From Prunus persica (taxonomy: Eukaryota; Streptophyta; Magnoliopsida; Rosales; Rosaceae): 64,000 bases of DNA. Of the stretch, positions 11,520 to 22,833 are shown one piece after another; position 1 is the first letter of the stretch; each line of letters starts with the position of its first letter. Location: NCBI RefSeq assembly GCF_000346465.2, contig NC_034009.1:18083077-18147076 (forward strand), given 5' to 3'. The notes below the pieces were generated by a model, which did no database searches, was not told where the DNA came from, and saw nothing but the letters and a program-made list of their open reading frames with translations. The translations under genes and the position numbers were made by a program.

Positions 11520-11580
11520 TGGGGTGTAGGTATTGGTGGCTAATAGACAGAGATCATAACTAATTCGTAGGTATTGAGGT
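11520..11580. repeat. Host tandem repeat between the CACTA and gypsy insertions
   Basis: GGCTAATAGACAGAGATC occurs left of the CACTA element (1400-1417) and again at 11538-11555. A variant TTTAATAGATAGAGATC lies right of the gypsy element near 21186. With both insertions removed the three copies would lie within roughly 150 bp. Confidence 0.6.
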
Positions 11581-12190
11581 TGTTTGTACCATATCTGACC
11601 CCCCACTCACATCATGACACGTGGAAAGTGAACAGGATTAAGGCCAACCCATTGAGCCACGCTGAATAACCAATTGACATACACCACCGATTCATACATG
11701 TTCATCAAATCGGCAAGTGCTTACGACCGATTCCTTTAGAAATATCTTCGGTACTTGGTGCCGAACAATCATTCAGCACGCCCTCCCTATTCCGCAAGAT
11801 AACTTCGGAACTCCCGCCAAGACCTGTCAGGGCACGTGTCGACCGCCGAAGACTCTCCCACAAGTACCACATCGAAACTAATTACTAAGTGATCACCTAA
11901 CACCCTCTATAAATAAAGCCCATTGGCCCAGCCAAAAGGTAAGACTGTTTACTTGACTTGTGTTTTCACATTGTCAATGAATCGCTCTTAGTTACTAACT
12001 TTGGCATCGGAGGGTCTTCAGCCGGCACCACACATGTGCTTTAGACCTCACATGCCGTTTCTTCCCTCAGGCCGAATCCAGCATCGTGCCTCGAGAAAGG
12101 ACACCACGGACCGAAGGCTCATCGGGTCCAAACCATCCACATCACCTGTAAGTGAGCCTTATCTCTATCTGTTTAGTTTTAGCGCGAACA
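11581..12190 (+). repeat. 5' LTR of the Tat-type gypsy element
   Basis: Starts TGTTTGTACC and ends GCGAACA. A TATA box TATAAATA lies at 11908-11915. Confidence 0.88.
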
Positions 12191-12193
12191 GAT

Positions 12194-12211
12194 TGGCGCC
12201 GTCTGTGGGAA
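12194..12211 (+). promoter_or_regulatory. Primer binding site, probably tRNA-Asp type
   Basis: TGGCGCCGTCTGTGGGAA starts three bases after the 5' LTR. TGGCGCCGT is shared with gypsy elements primed by tRNA-Asp; I judge the tRNA from memory of that family. Confidence 0.6.
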
Positions 12212-12249
12212 TCTTTGATCATCAATTGGCCCATATCTCTCTTGAGTGA

Positions 12250-14080
12250 AAATGAATCCACCAAAATCCCTAGCTACCGATGGTCCCATCCTCGGCCTTG
12301 CCAATTGAGTAAGCCCCGCTCCCCCGCCAAACACATCGCGAACGGAGATGCTCGAATGGAAGCCTTACAACAAGAAATGGCGAAGATGCAGGAGCACAAC
12401 AACCTCTTATCTTCCAAACTAGATGACATCCGAAGGGAACTCTACGATCAGCAATCACATTCGACTTAATTACGGGACGATCTAGAGTAAACCACAACCC
12501 TCTGGCAGGAACAGTCATTCCGAAGCCTAGAGGTCGCGGCAGGGAAAAAGAACGGCCCAAAGCCAGACCTTTTGCCTCACGTCGACTGTTCGTGCCCTCT
12601 CTTGACAATCGGCACCAAGAATACCGAGTCTACTCCGACTGCCGAGATAGGCTCAACGATCGACGCAAGGATGCCAACCATCTCTAATCTAGGTTCAGGC
12701 CAAGATTGACGATCGACGTTTGAACGTTCTTGGACCGAAGTCCCCTCCCCACCGAAAATACAGCACAATCGGCCTGGGGGAAACAGACGAATCAGACTAT
12801 GTCCCAACTTCTCCCGAAACAGCAGCTTCTTACCGATTGGCAGAGCCTAGAGAATCTCGCCATCAGAACAACCGGATAGCAACAGAAGACGATAGGCGTA
12901 GCCATCTTGTCAGGACCTCTGGTCGAACAGCAGGTCACCAGCCAGCCACTCCCCAGGGAACATAAGCCTTCTGCGGCAACATGCCCCATGCCGATCCTAT
13001 TATCCGCCTCTTCCTCTAGAAGATCAACCGAATCGAGGAAGAACATAACCAATCTCGGACTTCGGCTTGGGGTAAGATCCAGCCAGGACCATACACCGAC
13101 CGGATCCGAGCCTTCAAACACGAGAATGATGTCCAACAACTTCGAATATCGTTCTACATAGGGGTAGAGGACCCTGTCACTCACGTACATACCTTTTAAT
13201 CTGCATTAGGATGCAAAGGACTTACCGATAAGCCGTCTTAAACTGCTTTTACCTACTGGAGCCAGGTACAGTTGACTCTTTCGATAACTTAAAATAGATT
13301 TCCTCAATCATTTTATGATACAGACTGATCGATTGTACTCTGCCGACGACCTCTACACCATCCGACAAAGAGACAACGAACCCTTAAGGGAATATGCGGT
13401 TAGATTCAACAACGAATATTCTCAATGTAACAAAACGGACTACTGAACGGCGTTCAGCGCCTTTAGAAGTGGCCTCTGTGCATCACAATTTCGCTACTTA
13501 GTCCACAGTAACAACTGGACGACCTATAGTGAACTGATGACACAGACGGCAATACATGCCAAAGCCGAGCACTTCAACTCCAAGGGAGAGCCTTCAGCGC
13601 CCATCCCTCCATCGACACCTACTGATCGGCCTAAGGATTGAGCCCACGACCGTTTCCCATCTGCCCAAGCAAACCACCCCATCCTCTTCCGAACGGCACC
13701 CTCGGGGTCCACTCCTTTCATAGGAGGCAAGAGGAGGGACGACTTTCAGGGTCGGCCAGATGGGAACAAGCGTGGTAAAGAGTCTGAAGGCCGAACCAAC
13801 TTCAAAAACACAAAAGATCGGCAAGCTGAGGTATTCACCTTACTCAACACCACCTATGAGTACATTCTCGTAAACGAAAACCAGATGATACCAAAGTCAT
13901 ATAGTAGGAAACTTCCTTGTTCGAGCGACAAGGACACAAGAATATTCTGCTGATATCATCAATACAATGGCCACGACACAGAATCGTGCATCGCCCTTCG
14001 TAAAATTGTTGAACACCTGATCAATGAAGGCAATATCTAGGTACACGACCAGCCCCGAGCAGCCAAACAATCGACAGATT
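12250..14080 (+). pseudogene. gag remnant of the Tat-type element
   Basis: The readable capsid core is at about 13290-13600 (YSADDLYTIRQRDNEPLREY, then FRSGLCASQFRY), the Retrotrans_gag region common to plant gypsy elements. It is preceded by a charged coiled-coil-like stretch (MEALQQEMAKMQEHNNLL, near 12360). A TGA after TDY (near 13445), a TAA near 13290 and further stops break it. The segment after 13600 is Pro/Ser-rich and then becomes cysteine-containing, where a zinc knuckle would be expected, but no intact CCHC could be read. Confidence 0.7.
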
Positions 14081-17000
14081 AACATGATCAGTGGCGGAGC
14101 ATTGATCACCGATTCTAGCAACCGGTCGATCAAGAACTACATGCTTGCCATTCGGCACCCTCATATTCTCTGAAGAAGAAGAAAAAGGTATCATCTTTCC
14201 TCACTCTGATCCTATGATCATCAGAGCCGGCATTGCTGATTTCGACGTGGGTCGAATCCTCTCATCGACACTAGTAGTTCAATCAACGTACTCTTCGTCG
14301 ATGCCTACAAGAGCCTCTGAATCGAGCACCAATGCCTCAATGAAGACATCACCCCTCTTTTAAGTTTCTCCGATGACGTTATAGAACTAATCGGAAGCAT
14401 CCAACTTCCCCTTGCCATCGGCGCTGCTCCCAGAAGAATAATTGTCTACACTCACTTTCTGGTAGTCGATTGTCCAACGGCTTACAACGCCATCATCGGC
14501 AAGCCAACTCTAACCCGAATGAAGGCCATACTATCGCCACACATGCTGCTCCTCAAATTCCCAACACAAACTGGCGTCGGCCAGGTGCGAGGAGATCAAC
14601 TGAGCGCACAGACGTGCTATGTTTCGGCAACCTGAGAATCAGTAAGGATAACACACGAGTAATTCTTAGTTTCCACCATCATCACGCCGAATGGCATGGG
14701 AGGCTCCAATCAACCAGTCGACCCCCGAGATGAAAGCATCACTCCATATGCTCAGCCAATCAAGGACCTAGAAATGGTGCCCTCTCCGACACACTGACCG
14801 ATTGGCAACTCATGATCAGTACCTCCTTCAATCCACCATTGAGGGCTGAATTCATTGCTTTCCTCAAAGCCAATTTGGAAGTTTTTGCCTAGTCTTACGA
14901 TGACATGCCAGGCATCTCCCCGAATGTCATCAACCATAGGCTCAGCATCTGTCCATCTTCAGGGGCAACCTATCAACGGTTGGTAAACAAAATATTTGCC
15001 AAACTCATTGGCACATCGATAGAAGTATATGTGGACGACATGCTGGTCAAAGGCAAAATTGCCAACGAACACCTCCACAACCTCTCCCTAATGTTCGGCA
15101 TTCTAAAGAAATACAACATGCGTCTCAACCCAAACAAATGTGTCTTCGGCGTCTTTTCCAGCAAATTCCTAGGCTTCATGATCTGTTAGTGAGGTATCAA
15201 GGCTAACCCAGAAAAGATCAGGGCGTTACTCGACATGCAGGTACCAAAGACAAAGAAAGACATTCAAAGTCTCACTGGTCGAGTCGTCGCCCTAGCCTGA
15301 TTCATATCCAAAGCCACCGACCGAGCTTTCCAGGACCTCAAGGCTTATATGAACAAAGCCCTTTTGCTGTCAAAAACTATCTCGGGAGAAAAACTCATTA
15401 TCTACCTTTCAGTCTCGGCAACGACATTAAGCTTCGTACTCATCCGAAGGCCGAACGACATCGAACTCCCCATCTTCTACACGAGCCATGCGCTACAAGA
15501 TGCGGAGCAACAATACCCCTAACTAGAAAAGCTAGCTTAGGCCATTGTCCTCTCCACTTGTAAGCTTCTGCCCTATTTCTAGACTCACATTGTTGACGTA
15601 CTCACTAATCAGCCTCTACGCCAAGTCTAGCAGAAGCTAGAGACATCGGGACGACTGATCAAATGGGTCATTGAGCTTGGCAAAAAGGGAAAAGTCGAAA
15701 GGGACAAGCCATAGACGATTTCATTTCGGAACTAACACTTCCTTCCGAAGGCGACCGTCTAACGGACCCTATCCCAGAACCATCCTTAGTAGCCCCAGAT
15801 GCTCATCCGACCGAAGGAACGTTCGACCCAGCAATCCCCTATTGGACACTATATGTAGACGGCTCATCCAATCGGCAGGGCATGGGAGCAGGCCTAGTCC
15901 TTAAGGCACCAGACCAAACCACAATCGAATACGTCATTCGATTCCAATTCTGTGCCTCCAATAATGAAGCCGAATACGAAGCCCTCTTGGCAGGCCTTTG
16001 GCTGCCAAAGGACATGGGAAACAAACATGTCACGATCTGTAGCGATTCCAAACTAGTCGTTAACTAGGTAATCACCGAATTTGAAGCAAAGGACGAATCC
16101 ATGGCAGTCTATTTAGCACAGGCCCGTCGATTGCTCAATCAGTTCAACACATACCAAATTTGGCAGGTCCTCAAATCCGAGAATAGTCATCCTGACACTC
16201 TCTCAAGACTTGCATCCATAATCGACGACCTGGTAGGACGCTATGTACCTATTGAAATTCACGATTGACAGAGCACTCGGGAGCCCGATCCTTGGCCTTC
16301 AAAATCGTCTGACAAGGTTATTATTGGCCGACTCTCCACTCTGATGCCGTCAAGCTTGTACAGCAATGCCACCAGCGCCAACGCTTTGGCTCAATCCTGA
16401 AGCTTCCTGCCGAACCTCTTATCCCGATGGTCAGTATTTGGCCGTTCGCACAATGGGGACCAGATCTCATTGGCCCCATGTCCCAAGGCAGGGGACAACT
16501 CAAATTCACAGTCGTTGCGGTAGACTACTTCACAAAGTGGGTCGAAGCAGAAGCCCTTGCTACCATCATCGCTGCTAAAATCGAGTACTTCGTATGGAAA
16601 AACATTATTTGCCGATTCTGCCTCCCAAACGCAATCATCACAGACAACGGTAAGCAGTTCGCCTGCTTTAGCTTCCAGCATCTATGCTCTCGATTCCATA
16701 TCAACATCTTCTTTGCATCTTCGACGCATCCACAATCCAATGGACGGGTAGAAGCCATCAATAAGATCATCAAGAAGACGCTGAAGAAAAAGCTCGGAGC
16801 TGTTAAAGGGGCATGACCATAAATACTACCAGAGGCACTATGGGCCATCAACAAATCATACTGGAGATTAATAGGCGAAACCCCATTTTCCCTCGCCTTT
16901 GGAACCGAAGCTATTGTACCGGTTGAAATTAATGCACCAACACGCAGAACGACATCTTACGATCCAGACCAAATCAAGCCCAACTCGCTTTGAACCTAGA

Positions 17001-17230
17001 CCTCATCGAGAAGCATCGAACACAGGCTCAGCTTCGGAATGCCGCATATAAACAACGAACAGCCAGATATTATGGCTCACGCGTCAAACACCGATCGTTC
17101 AGTGTAGGCGACTGGGTTTTACTCAAAGTCTCTCTCGCAACAAACAAACCTGCCAAAGGTTATCCGACCAAGTACCTACTGATTGCGTGTGTTCGATGGT
17201 CAGACCCTCGGTCACCCTTGGAATGTTGAA
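14080..17230 (+). pseudogene. pol remnant: protease, reverse transcriptase, two RNase H domains, integrase
   Basis: The reverse transcriptase is clearest at 14905-15189 (SSGATYQRLVNKIFAKLIG, an intact YVDD at about 15030, then NPNKCVFGVFSSKFLGF). After a stop it runs into the first RNase H (TLSFVLIRRPND, IFYTSHALQDAE). A second RNase H follows at about 15840-16070 (YVDGSSNRQGMGAGLVL, NNEAEYEALLAGL). Integrase is at 16427-16816 (WGPDLIGPMSQGRGQ, VVAVDYFTKWVEAEA, AIITDNGKQF, STHPQSNGRVEAINK), with Asp, Asp and Glu present. A C-terminal piece is at 16990-17229 (KHRSFSVGDWVLLKV). Frameshifts and stops at several points exclude a working polyprotein. Confidence 0.85.
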
Positions 17231-17395
17231 CATTTAAAATATTACTATAAGTGACTGAACCTTCGACCAGTCCATTTTTGTAATTTGTTTTTCTTCAGCA
17301 TTATTGTATGTTTTCCTATTCTATGCAAACGGTTACATCTTAAGAAGCACCACATTATCAAACTTATACTATCTACGGCATGCATACATACATAC

Positions 17396-17432
17396 ATATA
17401 TATAATATATAATAATAATAATAATAATAAAA
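17396..17432. repeat. AT-rich microsatellite, (ATA)n
   Basis: TATATATAATATATAATAAT followed by several ATA units, between the end of pol and the antisense gene. Confidence 0.9.
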
Positions 17433-17499
17433 TACAATAAGGCTGATTAAAAAACTAACTTGGATAAAATGCCACAAATGGGCTATATGTCTTAACAAA

Positions 17500-19440
17500 A
17501 TCACACCTTTCGGCATCGTGCAAAAATCTAAACTACGAAGCTGGGGGATCAGCAACCCGGGTCTCAGCATCGGCGACCGAAGGCTCAGTAGTGGAAGCAT
17601 CGGCAGCAGAGTGCGCAGGAACTGCATCATCCTCCTCGCTACTCGAATCAGTGTCATCTAAGGAATCGGCATCGATGTCTTCACTCGTATACGCCTCGAC
17701 CATCTCCTATGTGACATCTTCGGGCAATAGAGGAGGATCCCGGAGGAAGTTCAGGTTCAGCTTCTTGTCTGCGTTATAACGCTTGAACCGGTAGACAAGA
17801 TTGTCACACTGGTCCATGACTTCCTTGTCCACAGCAGGATGAACTCATCCGAGGATTGGTATTCGGCCACGACTTTCTTCTTGGCCTCTTTTGCCACCTC
17901 CACAGCAAGAGACCGAATGGCTGCATCTTTTGCCACCTTTGCAGTAGCCCTACCTCTTTTGCACCCATCAACGCCTTCTAAGCTTCGACCAACTTGGACG
18001 AGAACTCTGCAATCTTCGCCGCATTCTCCTCAGTGTGTCGATCAGCATCTCGGATAACCTTACCAACCTCGGAGATTTTCTCTCGGCTGTCCTCAAATCT
18101 CTCTCGATACCGATCTGTAGCATTCAGGGCTCGCTTCATGCAGAGCCACATCTCAATATCTGCCTGCCAAACAACAATATGTCAGTATCGATCTTATAAA
18201 TACTTGGAAATTACAACACGCCCTCTTCTCCCGACGACAATCTGCCACTGTCAACTTGTCAGTCGAAGTCCCTTCGGCCTGACGCGGAGGCTTCGTCCTT
18301 GGCTTCGAAGGACCGTCCTTCTTCTTTGGCTGAGGCGCCCGAGACTCCAACCTCCTCCTTGTTGTGTCAGTCATCGTAAACAAAGTCAAAAGAAACCAAG
18401 TTAAAGAAGGAACGGTCACTTACTGTTCCTCCTTTCTTCCTCCTCGTTCTCCTTCTTCCTTCGAGCGTGTTCGGCCTCGGTAATTATGCCCGCCTTGTGC
18501 AGATTGCCAAAATCAAGCAAGGTCTTGAAAAAGGGATCTTTTTTGGCAATCTTGGCCCGTACCCTCTCGACCGCCTCAACGTCCCTCTTCGACGTCGTGG
18601 GCCATTTCAAAGGCACTGAAACAGAAGAAAAGACGAACACAGATTAGCTTCGGCAGGTAAAAAAAACAAAACAACACTACCAAACGACATCTTATAGCCT
18701 ACCGATTGTTTGAAAAGTCGTGGGGATGTGCCTCTCCCCAATCACACCTGATGCCGATTCCCAATCTCCAGAAACCAACACCTGACGCCGACACCACGTC
18801 TTCTGCGAGCTCGGTACCCGCAGATGTGTTCAACTAAACCCACTTCCTTTGGTCAGCGCTCTTTGCCCTCGTCACGCTGTACAGATGGGCAAACTACTGA
18901 TAGCTCAGTTCTCCCTTACCAGCTATGCCAAACAGCATGATCGTCTCGAGTAGCGTAATCCAGAAGTTTGGATTAAACTACCCAGGAATGTAGCCGATCT
19001 GTGCCATGATCTTCTGCACCGAATGCCTCAACCACAGCTAAAGGCCATGCTTGAAGACATCGGTGAAGAAGACCACCTCCTTCTCCGAATTACTTAAGGA
19101 CTCTTACGGCCTTGGGATCCGTATCACTGCCAAATTTGGGATGTGATACTTAGCCCTAATTTTTGCCAACTCCGCCTCGTTCAAGGCGTTTGGCTCCAGG
19201 AAATCCACACAAAAAACCAGACCCTTTGGCTTCGCCATCGACACCTGTTGCCGGCCGGTAACCATAGTTAGAACACCTTCTCCGGGATCAGCCACTGATA
19301 CATCAGCCTCGGTCACCTCAACTCGGCGACCTGATGTCGATGGCATAGAGTCATCCACTTCAACCGCCACTAGGCTTGAAGTGCTCCCAGAATCGGTAGA
19401 CACCTCTATCCCCTCATCCTACCTCAGTGCCCGTAAAATC
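17500..19440 (-). pseudogene. Antisense gene of the Tat-type element, 'putative gypsy type transposon' (PF04195-like) domain
   Basis: The N-terminal part is at 19403-19104 (MSTDSGSTSSLVAVEVDD, then LAKIRAKYHIPNLAVIRIPR). In shifted frames it continues from 19090 to 18700 as EVVFFTDVFKHGLW, IMAQIGYIPG, LLETIMLFGIAG. This is the order seen in the plant Transposase_28 family, which despite its name is found as an extra gene in gypsy elements. Further left are Lys/Arg-rich and Glu-rich coiled-coil pieces (EHARRKKENEEEERRNSK at 18416-18640). The piece at 18153-18419 starts MTVPSLTWFLLTLFTMTD and may follow an intron. Several stops make it nonfunctional. The protein's role is unknown; antisense placement suggests separate transcription from within the 3' region. 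Confidence 0.7.
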
Positions 19441-19889
19441 GGCACTCTCAAGCTCTGCAATAGAGCTCTCCAAAGCCGATTCTCCCTAAAATGATCTTGG
19501 GCTATCACTATAGTCTGATTTGGTATATGACATTTACAAACAAAAGCGAAAGGAAACTAAACGCCATGCCAGAATCAAACTACTATCCTAAAGCCCAAGA
19601 GCTCATGTTCATCTACGTTCATCTATGCTTATACATGTTCATGCAAAAATTGAAGAATTTGATTCAATTCGAAAGAAAACATGGCAACATACCTTGTTCA
19701 CACAGTGGTTGGAAATTGTCAGAAATCGCCTCCGCCTTGAAAACCTCACCGGAAATTGCCTACGCCGCCACAATGCACTCGCCGGAAATTGCCTCTCACA
19801 ATCTCTGGTTTCTCTTAAAAATATCAAGTACCCCTCTTACGGTCGCTTCAGTCTATTTATAGGATGAACCTAGCATCGGCAGACTCACA

Positions 19890-20360
19890 TTGGTCGAGTT
19901 CTCACTCACCTATCGTGCCGAACGGCAGGCACACATTGGTCAAGTTTTCACTCACCTCTCGTGCCGAATGGCTGGCACACGTTGGTCGAGTTCCCACTCC
20001 CCTATCGTGCCGAATGACAGGCACGCATTGGTCGAGTTTTCACTCATTTCCCATGCTGAACGGTAGGCACACGTTGGTCGAGTTTCCACTCACCTATCGT
20101 GCCGAACGGTAAGCACAAGTTGGTTGAGTTTCCACTTGCCTCTCGTGCCGAATGGCAAGCACGCATTGGTCAAGTTTTCACTCACCTTTCGTGCCGAACA
20201 GCAGGCACACATTGGTTGAGTTCCCACTCACCTCTGTGCCGAACGGCAGGCACACATTGGTCGAGTTTCCACTCACCTCTGTGCCGAACGGCAGGCACAC
20301 ATTGGTCGAGTTTCCACTCACCTCTCGTACCGAACGGCAGGCGCACAATGGTCAAGTTTT
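19890..20360 (+). repeat. 46-bp tandem repeat, about ten copies, before the 3' LTR
   Basis: TTGGTCGAG recurs at 19890, 19936, 19982, 20028, 20074, 20120 (TTGGTTGAG), 20166 (TTGGTCAAG), 20212, 20257 and 20302, so the unit is 46 bp with two 45-bp copies. Each unit contains CACTCACCT and GTGCCGAACGGCAGGCAC, which has a short dyad (GTGCC...GGCAC). The open frames here are repeats read through, not genes. Confidence 0.95.
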
Positions 20361-20566
20361 TCTCAAAATTCTCACGCCTTTGGCCCTTTCTGCCAATCCA
20401 TTCCAATCTTCCAAGCCCTCCCTTGCTCGGAGACTTGGAGGACTACATGACTACCATTGGCATACCACAGAAGACGCTCGTACCCGGGTCAGAATGTCAG
20501 GGACCGCAGACACAAGCAAGTCCCCAACCAAGAAGTCCCTTTTGAATTAGAAACTTGGAGGACTCC

Positions 20567-21175
20567 TGTTTGTACCATATCTGACCCCCACTCATATCAT
20601 GACACGTGGAAAATGAATGGGGTTAAGACCAACCCATTGAGCCACGCCGAATAACCAATCGGCATACACCACCGATTCATACATGTTCATCAAATTGGCA
20701 AGTGCTTCTGACCGATTCCTTTAGAAATATCTTCGGTACCTGGTGCCGAACGATCATTCAGCATGCCCGCCCTATTTTACAAGATAACCTCGAAACTCTC
20801 GTCAAGACCTGTCAGGGCACGTGTCGACCGTCGAAGACTCTCCCACAAGTCCCACATCAAAACTAAGTACTAAGTGATCACCCAACACCCTCTATAAATA
20901 AAGCCCTTTGGCCCAGCCAAAAGGTAAGACTGTTTACTCGACTTGTGCTTTCACACACTTCATGAATTGCTCTTAATCACTAACTTTGGCATTGGAAGGT
21001 CATCGACCGGCACCACACCAGTGCTTTAGACCTCACCTGTCTTTTCTTCCCTCAGGTCGAATCCAGCATCGTGCCTCAAGAAAGGACGCCACGGACCGAA
21101 GGCTCCTCGGGTCCAAACCATCCACATCACCTGTAAGTTAGCCTTATCTCTATCTGTTTAGTTTTAGCGCGAACA
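20567..21175 (+). repeat. 3' LTR of the Tat-type gypsy element
   Basis: Direct copy of 11581-12190, starting TGTTTGTACC and ending GCGAACA, with TATAAATA at 20893-20900. Many substitutions separate the two LTRs. Confidence 0.88.
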
Positions 21176-22283
21176 GGGTTTTGTTTAATAGATAGAGATC
21201 ATAACTGGGTTTGCCTCAACTAAACCCTGCCGTATATGTAATTGGTCAAATTTAGTTTTAACAATATTCTATCCGTGTGAATGGCGTCAGTAGTCCATAG
21301 TTGGCTCACTAGTTAATTGGTGAATCATTTTGCTTTGAATTTGTACCTATGGCTCATTAATCGTTTTTCTTAATTAGATGTTGTTTTTGAGGTCCGGTGC
21401 AGAAAAAATTTCTGAAATTAGAAATGTTGAAGTGAAAATGAGCTTCCAACTATGGAGTTTGAAGAAGGTACAGATTAGTATGGGGCAGCTGGCTATGCAA
21501 CTTCTTCTCACAATTAGTTACTTAGTCAGCTGAAGCTGAGATTTTTTATTCTCAGTCTTTGAATCTCTTTGGTGATGGTTTTAGGATCACTCTTTTGCAT
21601 TGGTCAGTAGCAGCTCGGTTTTTGGTTTTCTAATAGTGGAGATAATTTTGTTCGGTAGTCTAGTTTTTGCAGCAGTGAAAGGCACTTACATTATAAACCC
21701 AATGTTCTTTCCACATTGCTCAAAGTGGGGTCATAGGCTCCTTGTCTTTTTATGCTAATTTTCTTCATGTAAAGCATGAATGATGGTGCTCAAGGGTTTT
21801 TGCTTTAGTAAATGAGGTTTCCAAATGGTCCTAGTGTTTTTACTTTGAGATGGAGATCATGTAAAGATTTTGCAATTTTGCATATATACAATCTTCCTTT
21901 TTTGTTACATTAAGTTTCTCTACTTTTTCTTTCATTAATTTTCTTGTTATAATCATATCTCAAAACTAATTTTCTTATTGAGTATGTGTGTGTGCGCATT
22001 TGGTTATCATTTGTTTATTGGTGATGTGAGGCTAATAACATAGCACTAAGTATGTAGAGGAGGTCCAGAACAGATAGCCAATTTTTATTTTCTATTTCTA
22101 AAAGTCAAGAGACTTCTCTTCTTCCCAATAAGAGCTTTCACCCATCAACCTTGTTTGCAAGAAGAACCAGTCTTTTTTTCTTGCCCAATATATGTACACA
22201 CATAAAGTTTTCTTTGAGAGGAACCAAGAGAAGCATCCAAGTTTCCAAAAGCAGCTTGTGAGAGTTTGGGAACTTGGTGTATC
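21176..22283. other. Unassigned AT-rich stretch between the gypsy element and the Mutator-like region
   Basis: No protein-coding signal recognised on either strand. The minus-strand open frame at 22098-22550 overlaps the start of the ACCTATA-rich repeat and has no family resemblance I can see. Parts may be host or Mutator-like noncoding sequence. Confidence 0.4.
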
Positions 22284-22420
22284 TACCAGAATAATTCTTA
22301 AGTTGTGTCCTTGTTTGATAGTGTACCTATGGCATCCCATACACGTTTGGCATATACCTCTAATATAGTTACAATGTCGGTGATTACCTATACGACATGA
22401 GGTTACACCTACATCACAAT
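22284..22420 (+). repeat. Direct repeat, copy 1 (copy 2 at 25290-25430)
   Basis: Both copies read TACCAGARTAATTCTTAAGT, then GTGTACCTATGGCATCCCAT and GTTTGGCATATACCT, ending in TTACCTATAYGACA. The offset is 3006 bp. Confidence 0.9.
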
Positions 22421-22833
22421 GTTGTCCATTATAAGTGTACGGAGAAGGTTCACAATACACAGTTGAACCTTTATAGGGATAGAAGGGATAAGTAAATAAT
22501 GTCGAAATAACAGTCAGAATTTGGTTTGTCGTTCTTTGTTTTAGTGGCAATGCATTCTCTGTTTTGAAACTTAATTAACAATTTAAGATTCTTTGTTTCA
22601 AAATTTGTACCTATGAACCTCTCTTATAGGTAATCTCTGATAGGGTACCTATGGTATAGGTGTCGTAGGTACAATGCCGATGGTTACCTATAAGATAGTG
22701 AATCAAATGTGTATATATATATCTGGAGCACAGGTATTTGCTCTTGTTATTAAAGATGCTTATTTCTTTAATTTTGTGTGTTTGTATTTAAACAGGGATA
22801 GACGGGTCGATAGTTGGTAGATCCCGTTTTGGT

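Larger units (their letters stand above)
11581..21175 (+). mobile_element. Ty3/gypsy LTR retrotransposon, Tat type, decayed
   Basis: Two direct repeats of about 610 bp, TGTTTGTACC...GCGAACA, bound a 9.6-kb element whose domains run gag, protease, reverse transcriptase, RNase H, second RNase H, integrase, then an antisense gene, a tandem repeat and the 3' LTR. A second RNase H and an antisense gene downstream of pol are features of the Tat lineage. Stops and frameshifts occur in every domain and the LTRs differ at many sites, so it is an old, dead copy. No clear 5-bp target duplication is visible (GAGGT left, GGGTT right). Confidence 0.88.

Noticed and set aside
19890..20360. Regularly spaced repeats that might suggest a CRISPR array
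   Set aside because: Units are contiguous tandem copies without unique spacers, in a eukaryotic retrotransposon.
19864..20550. Several overlapping plus-strand frames of 82-148 codons with repeated GRHTLVEF-type phrases
   Set aside because: They are the 46-bp tandem repeat read through in different frames. 46 is not divisible by three, so the frame changes each unit; no family resemblance.
22098..22550. 150-codon minus-strand frame with Cys/His residues
   Set aside because: Runs through the direct repeat and ACCTATA-rich sequence; the second copy of the repeat at 25290 does not preserve it.
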